In this document: piece after piece, positions 10,355 to 21,533 of the stretch | Layout of the letters: every line of letters begins with the position of its first letter | How positions within the stretch are numbered: position 1 is the stretch's first letter | Source of the DNA: Azolla caroliniana | Taxonomy: Eukaryota > Polypodiophyta | Direction of reading: 5' to 3' | Assembly (NCBI GenBank): GCA_043228905.1 | Contig: JBHGNT010000007.1 | Coordinates: forward strand, 12,276,001 to 12,340,000 | DNA length: 64,000 nt | Position numbers and translations under genes: made by a program | Notes under the pieces: model-generated | What the model was told of the DNA's origin: nothing | Database searches by the model: none | The model's input: only the letters and a program-made list of their open reading frames with translations

Positions 10355-11084
10355 TGTTGGGAGACAGGTCCCTCCAGATGGGAAGGGAGAAGAACAGTGC
10401 CGAAGAACAAACTAAACGGTATGAGGAGTACCTGGCTACGGAGAGCCGGATGATACAGTCCCGGTGAAGACCGGATGAGGAGTACCGGGCTACGGAGAGC
10501 CGGATGATACAGACCCGGTGAGGACCGGATGAGGAGTACCCGGCTACGGAGAGCCGGATGATACAGGCCCGGTGTGAACCGGATGAGGAGTACCCGTCTA
10601 CGGAGAGCCGGAAGGTGCAGAACCGGTGAGAACCGGAGGAAGAGACATATTCGTAAATATGTTTCTGAGGGCCCATCGAGGCTATATTTGTAAATAGCCG
10701 AAAAGTCATATTAGTATAAATATGACTTAGGGCAAACTTTTAGGTGTTGTCATTTTTCTGTTTTGCACGAGATCAGTGTGCGTAACTGTACAGAGAGAGA
10801 GAGAGAGAAAGAGGTCGTTGCCTCTGTTGTAACCGCCGCCTGTGGCGAAGATTTGTGAGCACTAGGTCGGTGCCTCAGTGAACTCACTGTTGTATATTTC
10901 TACATAGTGACAGTTTGCAGCCTGTGGGCTGCCGTGGTTTTTCCCCTAGTTTGGGGTTTTCCACGTAAACCTCCTGTGTATTCTCTCCTTCTTTGTGTCT
11001 CGTTTTATTTCCCGTGTTTTTGTGTATCATTCTAAGCTCGGTTGTGGCCGAGCGTCGCGCATAAGGAACGTTGGGTTCCCGACA
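10355..11084 (+). repeat. Solo LTR of the COP2 copia family
   Basis: 730 bp starting TGTTGGGAGACAGG and ending TTCCCGACA, flanked by a perfect 5-bp duplication TGAAG (10350-10354 and 11085-11089). It is homologous to the reverse complement of the COP2 LTRs: start GGAAACAGGTCCCT, tandem CCGGATGA-rich units of about 50 bp, a GA microsatellite, and CTAAGCTCGGTTGTGGCCGAGCG near the end. A solo LTR results from recombination between the two LTRs of a former full element. Confidence 0.92.
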
Positions 11085-11979
11085 TGAAGCTACGGGATGG
11101 GAGTGCCCCGTTGATAGGAATAGCGTGTATGCCTTATGTCAATTGCATGAAGTGTATGTAGACGAGAAACGACGACACATGGATGATGCGGCCGAACCAT
11201 CGAAGACACCGGAAAGCTGGAACTCCGGAGGGAAGGGAAAAGAAAAGATGGTTCCGGCATTCAAGCTCACCTCGGACATCAAACAACAAACGGACTTGAA
11301 AAATGTGTTCGAGGAGAGAATCCTCGATAGCCGGGTAGAATTTTCGCTTCGGGAATTACTCGGAATAGCGAAGAAGGAGTTCCATGATCTTCTTGTGGAT
11401 CTCGTGAAGAGAAAAAGACGAAGTATAGAGGAAAATGCTCCAAGGGTGAATGCAAATACCGTTTTAATGAATGACACCGAATTGGAGGACGAAATTCCGA
11501 ACTCCCACTACACAAGGCCACACTAGGCACGTGCAACTACGGAGACTCCGGTCCGAATCGGCAACATCAAAGAGCCCGTGCTAGCATTGATTGATCACGG
11601 ATCGGAGATCAATTTGATGTCCAAGGAGTTCTACCGGAAGGGGAAGTGCCCTATAAGCACTAACCATGGCTGGAAGATCCGGGCAATCACTAAAGCAACG
11701 AAATATCTATTTGCGGCTTGTCCGGATATGAAGGTGAAGATCAGGGATGTCGAGATCGACCAAAATTTCTTCGTACAAGACGAGGTCTCACATTCTGTGA
11801 TCCTTGGGCAACCCTTTATCACGGCTTCATGAATGGAGACAAAGGTGCTCGATAGCGGTGCGGCTTTTGCATGAATTCGGAGCCAAAGCGGAGGGAAATC
11901 CGTCCAATTCCTAACTATGCCGACAAATCATGAAAGGAACAAGAGAGAGCTCTTGTCCCAAACAAGGATGGATTTTTAG
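11085..11979 (+). pseudogene. GYP1 gag C-terminus and aspartic protease
   Basis: Continues the gag frame. A gag-protease linker holds EERILDSRVEFSLRELL and AKKEFHDLLVDLVKRKR, then the protease active site LIDHGSEINLMS (Asp-His-Gly-Ser, as in GYP2) and VSHSVILGQPFITAS. In-frame stops at 11524-11526 and 11830-11832, and one more downstream, show decay. The frame ends GAT TTT TAG (11971-11979) exactly as in GYP2, with RT in the -1 frame. Gag and protease are fused here, with no stop between them. Confidence 0.82.
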
Positions 11980-13988
11980 AGCGGACTGTTGTGGAGTGGG
12001 GAAGTGATAGTCTAAGAAGCCCTGATACCCTACACAGGAAGAAAACTCTCGGAGCAAAACAATTACAAATTGGTCCGGATGGGGCATCTACGTACACGGC
12101 TGTAACCGGAGGAAAGAAGAAAGAATACCGAAAAGTAGAGGATAAGTTGCGGTCGGGATCAATAATAAAAGAAGACGAAGAAATCGTGGGGGTAGTCGAA
12201 GAAGTGTTCTATGGGAGCACGCTACAACGACTTGAAGAGCTTGTGGAGGATAAAAGCCAAGGAGACCGGGCAGTCCCGGTGGAATCGGTCGAGATGTACG
12301 TGATCATTGCGAAAATGGGGTCGGATGCGCTCCGCAAAGAAGAAGCAATGGTAAGTACGAAATACAAGACTGTGGAGAAGAAAGTGAAACTGGTTGCGAA
12401 ACCGTTACCTGCCTATAGCGAGCAAAAGAGGAAAGAAGTCTTGGGAGATCCGACACTTCAGAAGTCCGTGGATATCGGACATGCCTTCACGGTTGACACC
12501 CGGAAGAAACTTCAGATCGGTCGAGGTTGTTTCCTTTTACAAAATGAAGAAGAACGATTCCGTGGGATGTTGGAACAACATGGGAAAGCATTTGCATTCA
12601 CATCTAAGGAGATAGGGTGTGTTAATCCGAAGATAGTGGAGCCAATGGTGATCTTCACGATTGATCATGTGCCGTGGAACCTGAAGCCGATTTTGGTGCC
12701 ACGGGCGCATATTCCCAAAATCATCGACTTGCTCAAGGAGAAGGTGGCGATGGGGATTCTAGAGCTATCAAACGCTCCGTACTCAAATCGATGGTTTATG
12801 GTTCTGAAGAAGAATGGGCCACTCCGATTTATCCAAGACTTGCAACCGGTGAACAAGGTCACGATCCGGAACTCCAGAGTCAGTCTGATAGTGGACGAAT
12901 TTGCGGAAGCATTTGCCGGACGCGCGATATACTCCATCGGAGACCTATACTCCGGCCGGGTATGACCAATTCCAACTAGCCGTGGAGAGCCGAGACATCA
13001 CTACCATGCGGACACCGATAGGATTAGTCCGAATGTACACACTACCACAAGGAGCGACAAACTCGGTTGCACATATGATGAATGCGATGAACAAGGTGCT
13101 TCGAGATTGCATTCCGAAGATAACGATGTCGTTCGTAGAGGACATTCCAATTAAAGGATGCGCGGTAGAAGAAAAAGATGAAACTATGGATGATCGGGAT
13201 GCCGAAAGTTCGTAGTCGACCATATTCGTGATTGCTTCGAAAGTGCTTCGAAAGTTAGAAGATGTGCACCTAACACTTTCCAGGGAGAAATTGGCATTCC
13301 GGCAAGAAGAGATATTGGTAGTCGGACATCTATGTGGGCCCTATAGTGAAGACCATCACCAACCAAGATCGATGCGATTCAAGCTATGAAAGAAGTATAC
13401 GAGTCACAATCCGAAGTCCGAAGGTTTCTTGGAGCTTGTGCATTTTATCACATATGGATTCCGCACTATGCACATATTGCGGACCCACTCTATCACTTGT
13501 TGTGGAAGGGGAAGAAGTTCGAATGGAAACTGGAACACACCAAAGCCATAAAGAAGCTCAAGAAAACACTATGGAGTGTTGAAGCACTTAAGAAGCCGAG
13601 CTATGAGCGACCGATCATAGTAACGGTTGATACAAGTCCAACTGGGATCGGATGGGTCATCAATCAAGCCGACTCGGATGGGTTGCGATATCCGATCCGA
13701 TTCGGAGCAAAGGTTCTCAACGAAAGGCAATGCAGATATGCACAAGTCAAAAGAGAATTATGGGGAGTTGTGTCGGCAATCAAATCGGATCAAGATTATT
13801 TGATCATAGCCAAAGTAGTGATCGAAACGGATTGTCTTCCGATACTCGGGATGATGCGGTGTTGCACGATACCGGATGTGACTATGCAAAGAAGAAGAAT
13901 ATGAGGGAGAAAACTTGATGATCGGGAAGGTGCTACAAGAGATTGAGGAATCATCGGACGATAAAGAGAAGAGAGTCGAGATCCGAAG
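11980..13988 (+). pseudogene. GYP1 reverse transcriptase and RNase H
   Basis: RT with MGILELSNAPYSN and RFIQDLQPVN. A 4-nt insertion at DLYSG (near 12958) shifts the frame. The catalytic box reads FVEDIPIKG, so the first catalytic Asp is Glu and the enzyme would be inactive. Further frame changes occur at 13213 and 13378. RNase H (13386-13904) has VTVDTSPTGIGW and ETDCLPILGM, then breaks off with a deletion before its C-terminus. COP3 is inserted at 13989. Confidence 0.85.
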
Positions 13989-14294
13989 TGTCGAATACGA
14001 GTGTATAATGGCCGTATTTAGACTGTCCCTTTGGATAGCCCAAGTTTGGGCTATTTCTGTAAATAGCATAAAGGGCAGTTGCCCTAGGATAGTCACTATA
14101 TATAGTGACTTTGTAACCTTCAGTGGGGGTTGGTTGGTGGTCATTTGTAACTGTTGCTATTAAGAAATAAAATGTTTCTTTGTGCCTCTCTCTCTCTCTC
14201 TCTCTCTTTGTGTATCTTGTTCATTCTCATACACAGGTCCTCCAACATCGCCGATGTTGTTTGTTCTTCCGCACTGACAACCTTGTCCCCAACA
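13989..14294 (+). repeat. COP3 5' LTR
   Basis: 306 bp. Contains the perfect palindrome AGTCACTATATATAGTGACT, which includes the likely TATA box (CTATATATAG at 14096-14105), then a CT microsatellite. It ends GTCCCCAACA. Confidence 0.94.
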
Positions 14295-14296
14295 TT

Positions 14297-14308
14297 TGGT
14301 ATTAGAGC
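14297..14308 (+). other. COP3 primer-binding site
   Basis: TGGTATTAGAGC, one base from the TGGTATCAGAGC complement of initiator tRNA-Met that is typical for plant copia elements. It begins 2 nt after the LTR. Confidence 0.85.
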
Positions 14309-14811
14309 GTTGGAGGTTCTTGAACCCATCGTCGGCCGTCATAGTACACCACACAACATTCTGTTTCTCTTTTTCTTGAAGAACAGAGAAGAGAGAAGAC
14401 AAACAAGAAGTTTGCATCTCACTGTGTTAAATCACTAATTGGAGTAAGCTAGCCGGCTGTACTCTGTTCCTGTGATTGTAACCACTTGAGATTGGTCTCC
14501 AGGCAACAACCAAATTCGTGCTTCATTCAGCTGATCGACATTCGGGAGGATCAATTGGATCCACCCCTCTCATCGCTGCAGTCATCCGAAGCAGAATCGG
14601 CCTAAACAATTGGTTTCTTGTGATCGGTATTCGACATACAATCGGAAGCTAACCGGAGTCACTCCAAGAAGGTTCAGCAAACAAGTATCTGAAACCAAAC
14701 TAACTCGGGTTCAAGACTGACTAAAACGATATCGGGTGAGCTGACCGGCTGCACCCCACTAAGGTTCCTAGTCAACTCCGAACACAGTCTTACCAACCTA
14801 AACCGAATTAG

Positions 14812-15641
14812 ATGGCATCAACATCCAGCTCATTGGAGATGAGTCTAAGGAGGTTCGATGGTTGGAACTTCAACTTCTGGAAGGAACAAATGCATGACTA
14901 TCTCATAGTCAAGTGTCAGATAGACCCGATTGAGAATGAAAATCCTCCAGAAGCATACAAGGCAAACGAGTGGCTAAAGCTGGATAGAATCGTCCGCGCC
15001 ACGATTCGGATGCACTTGTCGGAGTCAGTGTACTTCATAGTGCAATCATGCTCGACAACTTTTGAACATTGGAAAACACTGTCGGAAATTTATGAAAAGA
15101 AGGTCGCTGCAACGAAGATGTATCTAATCCGGCGCCTCTACAACTTTCGGATGAAAGAATCCGATTTGGTTTAGGCACACCTCAACGAGTACGAAAGCCT
15201 AAGCTCCCAAATATCATCTCAGGGGATGGCAATAGAGGACGAACTCAGAGCAATGATACTCATGAGTAGTCTAGTAGTCTCCGCTCTTCTTGGGAAACTT
15301 TCGTCACAACCGTGTGCAATGCTTCAACAACTGCCATTAAGTACTCTGAAATCACGAGCGCAATCTTAATTGAAGCAGCTCGGAGAAAGTCTTTTGCCAA
15401 AGACTCGGCAGATGAAGCTTACGTAGTACAAGGTTTGAACGACCAATCAAACAACCGGGGAAGAAGTTCTTCCCGACCACCGAACAATCAGTGAAGCCGG
15501 AGCAAGTCCCAGGACAACCGAATCTACAACTACTGCAAGAAATTGGGACACATCAAAGCTGACTGCCGGGCACTCAAAGCAAAAACCGACAAAGCTCAGA
15601 GAGTGGATCAGAAGAGTAGCCGGCATGAGGAGGTCAACTAA
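14812..15641 (+). pseudogene. COP3 gag
   Basis: Starts at ATG 14812 after a leader of about 500 bp without a gene. Copia-type gag (UBN2-like): FDGWNFNFWKEQMHDYL near the N-terminus, FEHWKTLSEIYEKK in the middle, a nucleocapsid with one knuckle YCKKLGHIKADC. A TAG at 15172-15174, a frame change before 15312 and a TGA at 15492-15494 break it. Confidence 0.82.
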
Positions 15642-15763
15642 GTCGGCTCTTCAGCCGAAATTTTGACGACCGACCCGAACATACTGTCCATAGACAACCC
15701 AGTTGAATCAGAAGTTCTGCTTACGACTGAGGAATCGAGCACATGGCTCCTAGACTCGGGCGT

Positions 15764-16448
15764 TAGGGATCTGCAACGGCTCGGCTCAAGCCTAAACCAT
15801 TTGGCTTAGCTGGCTTGAAAACGGCTTAGCGGCTTAGCGGCTCGGCTCGGCTCGGCTCGAGCCTCGCCAAACCGGCTCAAGCCGGCTAAGCCGGCTAAAC
15901 CGTTTAAGCCGTTTATAAACTTTAGAGAGAGGGGGAGAGAGACAACAGACAAGGGGAAAGAGAGAGTGAGAGTGAGAGAGTGAGGGAGACTAAACAGACG
16001 ATGGGAGAGAGAGAGAGTGAGTGAGGGAGAACTACACAGACGAGGAGAGAGAGAGAGAGGGAGGGAGACCACATATAAGGAGAGACAAAGAGAGAGAGAC
16101 TATACAGAGGGGAGAGAGAGAGAGAGGAACTACACAGAAAGGAGAGAGAGAGAGAGAGACTACACAGAGGGGGGAGAGAGAGAGGGAGGGAGAGAGTCGA
16201 GACCACAAACGTGAGAGAGAGTGGGAGGGAGAGCTTGTACAATGTATAACATATAGTATATAGTATATAGTGGATCATCTGAGAGAGAGAGAGAGAGAGA
16301 GGTTTCTAAACCGGTTTCCAAGCCGGTTTGTGAACTGGTTCGGCTCGGCTCGGCTCAGGTTTGAGGTCCCGTAAGATTTAGGTTTAGCCGGTTTGGCTTG
16401 GATTAGGCCAAACTGGCTAAGCCTAAACCGAACTGTTGCCGATCCCTA
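15764..16448. mobile_element. HAT1, non-autonomous hAT-like element
   Basis: 685 bp with terminal inverted repeats: 18 of the first 21 bases match between TAGGGATCTGCAACGGCTCG and the right end read in reverse (TAGGGATCGGCAACAGTTCG). The flanking 8-mers TCGGGCGT and TTGGGTGC differ by transitions only, and both are explained by an original TCGGGTGC. An 8-bp duplication is the hAT hallmark. Excision restores the COP3 Asp-Ser-Gly-Ala active site. Subterminal regions are full of GGCTTAGCC/CGGCTCGG repeats. The centre (about 15925-16300) is a GA-rich low-complexity tract with no transposase. Confidence 0.85.
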
Positions 16449-16829
16449 TTGGGTGCATCGTATCATGTGACACCTCACCGATCTCAGTTTCAGCAATACT
16501 CAGACCAGCACTTTGACTCAGTTCGAGTTGGGAACTCGCAACATTGTGCCATAATCGGAATCGGCACTGTAGAGCTCAACCTTCCGGGTGGCTCTACACT
16601 CATACTACACAACGTTCAATACGTTCCTGAGCTTTCAAGACCCTTGATCTCAGTCAGACAACTTGACGAAGCCGGCATCCGTGCCGGGTTCTCATCAAGA
16701 GGGTGGACACTCCACAAAGGGAACCTCCTGCTTGCTCGAGGACCAAAGGTACACTCTTTGTACCCTTTATGTGTCACACTCAAAGAGGGTGACTTATTTT
16801 TGGTTGATATCCCCGTGTCATCGTTATGG

Positions 16830-17181
16830 CATGGACGACTTGGACACCTCAACAAGGACGACATAATGCACCTATCTAGAGCCGGTTACATCCCCAAGCT
16901 CTCCTTCTCAAATCACCAATTCTGTGAGCATTGCCAGTACGGCAAACAGGTAGCCGCATCACACCTGACATCAGCACCAAGAGAATCGAGTCCCCTCGAT
17001 TTGGTCATGGACGACTTGGACACCTCAGCAAGGACGACATAACGCACCTATCCAGAGTCGGTTACATCCCCAAGCTCTCCTTCTCAAATCACCAATTCTG
17101 TGAGCATTGCCAGTACAGCAAACAGGTAGCCGCATCACACCTGACATCAGCACCAAGAGAATCGAGTCCCCTCGATTTGGT
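16830..17181 (+). repeat. 176-bp tandem duplication in COP3
   Basis: Two adjacent copies (16830-17005, 17006-17181), each starting CATGGACGACTTGGACACCT and ending CCCTCGATTTGGT, with a handful of substitutions. 176 is not a multiple of three, so the duplication shifts the polyprotein frame ahead of the integrase core. Confidence 0.93.
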
Positions 17182-18187
17182 CCACTCGGACGTCTGTGGC
17201 TCGATGCCACATCAGTCTCTCGGCGGTGCTTCGTACTTCGTCAATTTTATTGACGACTCGACTCGGAAGGTGTGGGCTTACCCCATTAGAACCAAAGATT
17301 GGGTGTTCTCAATCTTCTCCGAATGGCTTGCAATGGTCAAAAACCAGACTGGTCGGAAACTAAAATGTCTCCGAACCGATAATGGAGGAGAATTCAAGTC
17401 TGACGAATTCGTCAAATTTTGTCGGGAATGCGGCATTTGACGTGAATATACGACACCTTATAGTCCGGAGCAGAACGGAATTGTTGAACGCATGAATCGA
17501 ACGATTCAAGAACGCATAGTATCCATGCTCCAACACTCCAGATTGTCGGATGGCTTCTGGGTGGAGGCTCTACTTATGGCAGTACACATAATAAATATGT
17601 CACCAAGTAGACTTCTAGGACTTAAAATACCTCAGGAAACATGGACCGACAGTAAGCCGAATTATGACAAGATGAGGATCTTCGACTGCGAGCCGTATGC
17701 CCTCATACCGAAAGACGACTGCCGGAAACTTGAACCAAGATCAAGGAAATGCGTTTTCCTTGGATATGGACCCGATGGCGAGATTGCATACCGACTCTGG
17801 GACCTCGAGCACAGACAAATCGTCCGAAGTTCGGACGTTGTGTTCAACGAGTCGGCTATGCATAAAATGGACGAAAGGCCTATTGAAGTCCGAAGGGTAA
17901 TATTTTCCGAAGTGCCAACCCTTCATGAAGGCCCAACCCACCACACGAGATCGGTTTCACGGGTAACCGACACCTCCCATCCTGAATCCACCGATTCAGC
18001 ACAACCGAATGGCTCAGCTTCCGACCATTCGACACCTATACCCAGTGCGACCACTCCAGTCATACCTCGAAGATCCGAGAGATTGTCACAACCTCCGGAA
18101 AGGTACTCTCCCGGAATTTTCTTTACCGACGTCGGCGAACCGACGTCTTACAAAGAAGCATCGGCATCTGCCAACTCAGCCACCTAG
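17182..18187 (+). pseudogene. COP3 integrase core and C-terminus
   Basis: Copia integrase with the DDE triad: Asp in LVHSDVCGSM, Asp in RTDNGGEF, Glu in NGIVERMNRT. Then SRKCVFLGYGPDGE and IVRSSDVVFNES. One TGA at 17438-17440 lies between the second Asp and Glu. A Pro/Ser/Thr-rich linker to RT follows, ending at 18187. Confidence 0.88.
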
Positions 18188-19681
18188 CATCTGGTGATGG
18201 AGTCGGAAATGCACTCCATTCGTGCAAACAAGACTTGGGACTTGGTCGAATTACCGAAGAATTGACGTGCTCTTCCGTGTAAGTGGGTCTATTGACTAAA
18301 AGAGACGTCCGACTCGACCAACCCAAAGTACAAGGCCAGATTAATTGCGAAGGGATTTCGACAAGAACATGGCGTCGACTTCAACGAAATCTTTTCACCA
18401 GTGGTGAAAATGACAACCCTTCGTTTCATGCTCGACGTCGTGGCCGCCGACAACTTGGAGTTGATTCAGCTAGATGTAAAAACAACATTCCTCCACGGTG
18501 ACCTACAGGAGGAAATCTATATGGAGCAGCCGAAAGGCTTTGTGGCATCCGGCCAGGAACATCTAGTCTGCCGACTCAGGAAGAGTTTATACGGCCTGAA
18601 ACAGGCACCCCGATAGTGGTACAAGAAGTTCGACGACTTCATCCAGTCGGTCGGCTTCTCCAAGAGAAATGAGAACCACTGTCTCTTCACCAAAACAACT
18701 CAAGTCAGGTCTCTCCTCTTCCTCATCATTTACATGGATGACATGCTACTCTCCGGCCGACATGCCGGAGAGCTCACTGAACTCGTTCAGAAACTGCGGT
18801 CCGGCAAGACACATACTTGGTATGAAGATTAGTCGGCATCGCGATACACGACAACTTTTCTTGTCTCAAACTGACTACATCGGACGTGTCTTGGAACGCT
18901 TCAACATGCACTCGCCCAAGTCTGCTTCGACCCCGCTCCCCATTAACCTTCGGCTATCTCAACGAGATTGTCCGACATATAGTCCAGAGGGGGAAGATAT
19001 GAACCGTATGCACTGGCAGTCGGCTCCCTTATGTACGCAATGGTCGCGACACAGCCTGATATTTCTCACGCCGTAGGAGTCGTTAGTAGATTCATGCACA
19101 ACCCAGGCCGATCGTACTAGAACACAGTCAAGCATGTGTTCAGATATCTAGCTAGCACAAAAGACCACGACATTCTTTTTGGCCCGAACTCAACCTCAGG
19201 CGTAGTTGGTTACACCGACTCGGACTTCGCCGGCTACATGGACAATCGGAAATCAACAACCGGATATTGTTTCAAATTCGGCAATGGAGCAATCTCGTGG
19301 AAGTCGAAACTTCAAGAGTGCAGAACCACCTCAACGACCGAAGCGGAATATGTGTTTGCGTCCGACGCGGCAAAAGAAGCTTTATGGCTCGGTCAGTCGG
19401 CGCACACGTTTCGACAAGTCCACTTTGACTCAGCTCCAGTCGTCTACAGCGACAATCAGGGTGTTGTTGCTTTGTCAAAAAATCCGGTTCACCACAACGC
19501 CTCCAAGCATATCGACGTTCGATATCACTTTGTTCGGGACTTCGTCATTTCAGGGAAAATCGGTCTTGAGAAGATATCCACAACCGATAATGTCACAAAT
19601 GGAATGACCAAGTGTCTTTCGGCGGATCGCTTCCGGTCCCTTCGACACCAGATGGGCGTAACGAAAAATCGGTCCGGTTAA
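18188..19681 (+). pseudogene. COP3 reverse transcriptase and RNase H
   Basis: RT motifs KARLIAKGF-like, DVKTTFLHGDLQEEIYMEQP, SLYGLKQAPR and the catalytic IIYMDDMLLSG (YMDD). RNase H has GYTDSDFAGYMDNRKSTTGY, TSTTEAEYVFAS and YSDNQGVVALSKNP, retaining the acidic residues. Several stops and frame changes occur (18264, 18617, 18832, 19076). The gene ends at TAA 19679-19681. 19682-19876 is a non-coding leader to the polypurine tract. Confidence 0.88.
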
Positions 19682-19876
19682 AGTCAGACACACAACATAG
19701 GATGGTTTTGGACAACCGACATTGGTTCTTTGAGGATCGGCTTCAGCTCTTCCGACCCGACCGGTTCGGTCTTTTATCTTCAGATCTTGCCGACTTGAAC
19801 AAAACCGATCTGTCTGATAAACCTTGTATATACTTGTAATTTCAGATAACCCATGTATACGCCCATTACGGGGGAG

Positions 19877-20072
19877 TGTCAAGTACGAGTGTATAATGGC
19901 CGTATTCACACTGTCCCTTTGGACAACCCAAGTTTGGGCTATTTCTGTAAATAGCATAAAGGGCAGTTGCCCTAGGATAGTCACTATATATAGTGACTTT
20001 GTAACCTTTAGTGGGGGTTTTTTGGTGGTCATTTGTAACTGTTGCTATTAAGAAATAAAACGTTTCTTTGTG

Positions 20073-20123
<51 letters not shown>

Positions 20124-20203
20124 CTTGTTCATTTCTCATACACAGGTCCTTCAACATCACAGATGTTGTTTGTTCTTCCGCACCGACGACCTTGTCCCCA
20201 ACA
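19877..20203 (+). repeat. COP3 3' LTR
   Basis: 327 bp, longer than the 5' copy mainly through expansion of the CT microsatellite. Ends GTCCCCAACA, directly followed by the CGAAG duplication. Confidence 0.94.
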
Positions 20204-20208
20204 CGAAG

Positions 20209-21533
20209 GAAGAAGAGGCAAGTCCAAAAGTTCTTCTTGAAAAATGGATTAATATGGAGGGAGCCGAAAAGATCGGATGGCATACCACTTCGGGTAGTTG
20301 GGACGAAAGAACAACGAAACCGGATAATGTCCGAGTTTCACGAATCCGATTGGGCTGGACATCGAGGAACATGGACAACTTTTATGAAAATCAAACAAAA
20401 ATATTGGTGGAAGAATATGTACAAAGATATAGCGGAGTTCACGGAAAGCTGCGAGAAGTGTCAAATCTACTCCGGAGTTCGACACCGAGATGAGTTACAT
20501 CTGACATTCTCACCGACAATCAACTTCAAATGGATGGTCGACATTGTAGCCATGCCAACCAAGATCGGACAAAAGAAGTACTTGGTGTTAGCTCGGGAAG
20601 ATCTCACAAACCAAGTAGAAGGAAAACATGTTTAGGGTCGGGCGCTACGAAGGAAAATGTGTTCTGCCGTATGCCAATTTATTTTGGAGGAAGTGTTTTG
20701 CAAGTACGGGTGCGTAGGACAAGTGATTGCGGATCGGGGAGAACTCGACTATCATAAAGCTAGGAAAAACACTTGCCAAAGCATGCGACGGAAGGGTGAA
20801 GGATTGGCCGCAGATGCTCCTGTATGCAATATGGGCGGATCAGACGATGCATAGCTCTGTGACCGGTTTTATGCCGGCCGAACTCATGACCAGACAAGCT
20901 CTAGTAATGCCGACAGAAACCGCAATTGCGACATGGACAATGCTTCCGTGGAAGGAAGAGATGAGCCGGGAAGAACTACTTGCGGTCCGGATACGACAAC
21001 TAGAGGGAAGACAAGAAGACATAGCGGAAGCAACACGCCGACAACAAGAAGCGCGATTCCGGAACAAAAGCCGATTCGACACAAAGCATCGACTACGACC
21101 GCAGAAGATTGAAGAAGGAGATTGGGTGATTGTCTATGATAGTAGTCCAGATCATCAACATACAATGATACGGAAGTTCGCGAAAAGGCGGTTCGGGCCA
21201 TATGAGGTTCGGAAAGTTTTCGACAACAAAACTTACCGACTATACGAGTTGGATGGAACAGTACTACGGGTGCCTATAGCGGGGAAACGGGTGAAAATTT
21301 TCAAGAAGCGGACTGACGAAGAACCCTATGTAACCCTAGACAAGACTGACATAGAGGAGCAATCGGACAAAGCTCGTGGTGATGTAGAAAGCAAAGAAAG
21401 TAGTCTACAATTGATAGTTGATATAAGGGAGGAATTGGGTAGTGCTACAGATGAAAACGAACAACAGGCATCGGGAACTTCGGCACATACCGGAGGATGT
21501 GCGAGTTTGGAGGGGGCGAGTGTCGTAGTGTAA
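20209..21533 (+). pseudogene. GYP1 integrase with deleted catalytic segment
   Basis: HHCC finger (FHESDWAGHRGTW ... CEKCQ), Asp in WMVDIVAMP and Asp in IADRGELD. The stretch that holds the catalytic Glu in GYP2 (NGKVERGH) is missing: the text jumps to IIKLGKTLAKACDG near 20750, with a frame change. TAG at 20633-20635 also interrupts it. The C-terminal domain (IEEGDWVIVYDSS, KFAKRRFGPYEV) is intact. The frame ends inside the 3' LTR (TAA 21531-21533), as in GYP2. Confidence 0.87.

Larger units (their letters stand above)
15645..17181 (+). pseudogene. COP3 protease and GAG-pre-integrase region (split by HAT1)
   Basis: The protease active site WLLDSG lies just left of HAT1, and its continuation GASYHVTPHRSQF lies just right (16449 on). 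Then come PLISVRQLDEAGI and the pre-integrase zinc finger WHGRLGHLNKDD ... CEHCQYGKQV. The zinc-finger segment is present twice as a 176-bp tandem duplication (16830-17181), which shifts the frame. Confidence 0.85.
13989..20203 (+). mobile_element. COP3, Ty1/copia retrotransposon nested in GYP1
   Basis: 6.2-kb element with LTRs TGTC...CCCCAACA (306 and 327 bp, about 5% divergent by eye outside a CT microsatellite). Flanked by a perfect 5-bp duplication CGAAG (13984-13988 and 20204-20208). It contains a PBS, gag, protease, integrase, RT, RNase H and a polypurine tract (TTACGGGGGAG) before the 3' LTR. It carries HAT1 inside its protease, a 176-bp tandem duplication before integrase, and several stops. 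Confidence 0.95.

Noticed and set aside
10355-10467. C-terminal tail of an apparent gag ORF
   Set aside because: The tail is solo LTR sequence; the TGAAG duplication and in-frame resumption at 11090 show the true path.
15806-16278. Open frames rich in Ser/Leu or Arg/Glu in both strands
   Set aside because: They are translations of the GA/CT low-complexity core of HAT1, not genes.
20042-20160. Apparent N-terminal extension of GYP1 integrase full of Ser-Leu repeats
   Set aside because: It is read-through of the COP3 3' LTR microsatellite; real integrase sequence begins at 20209.
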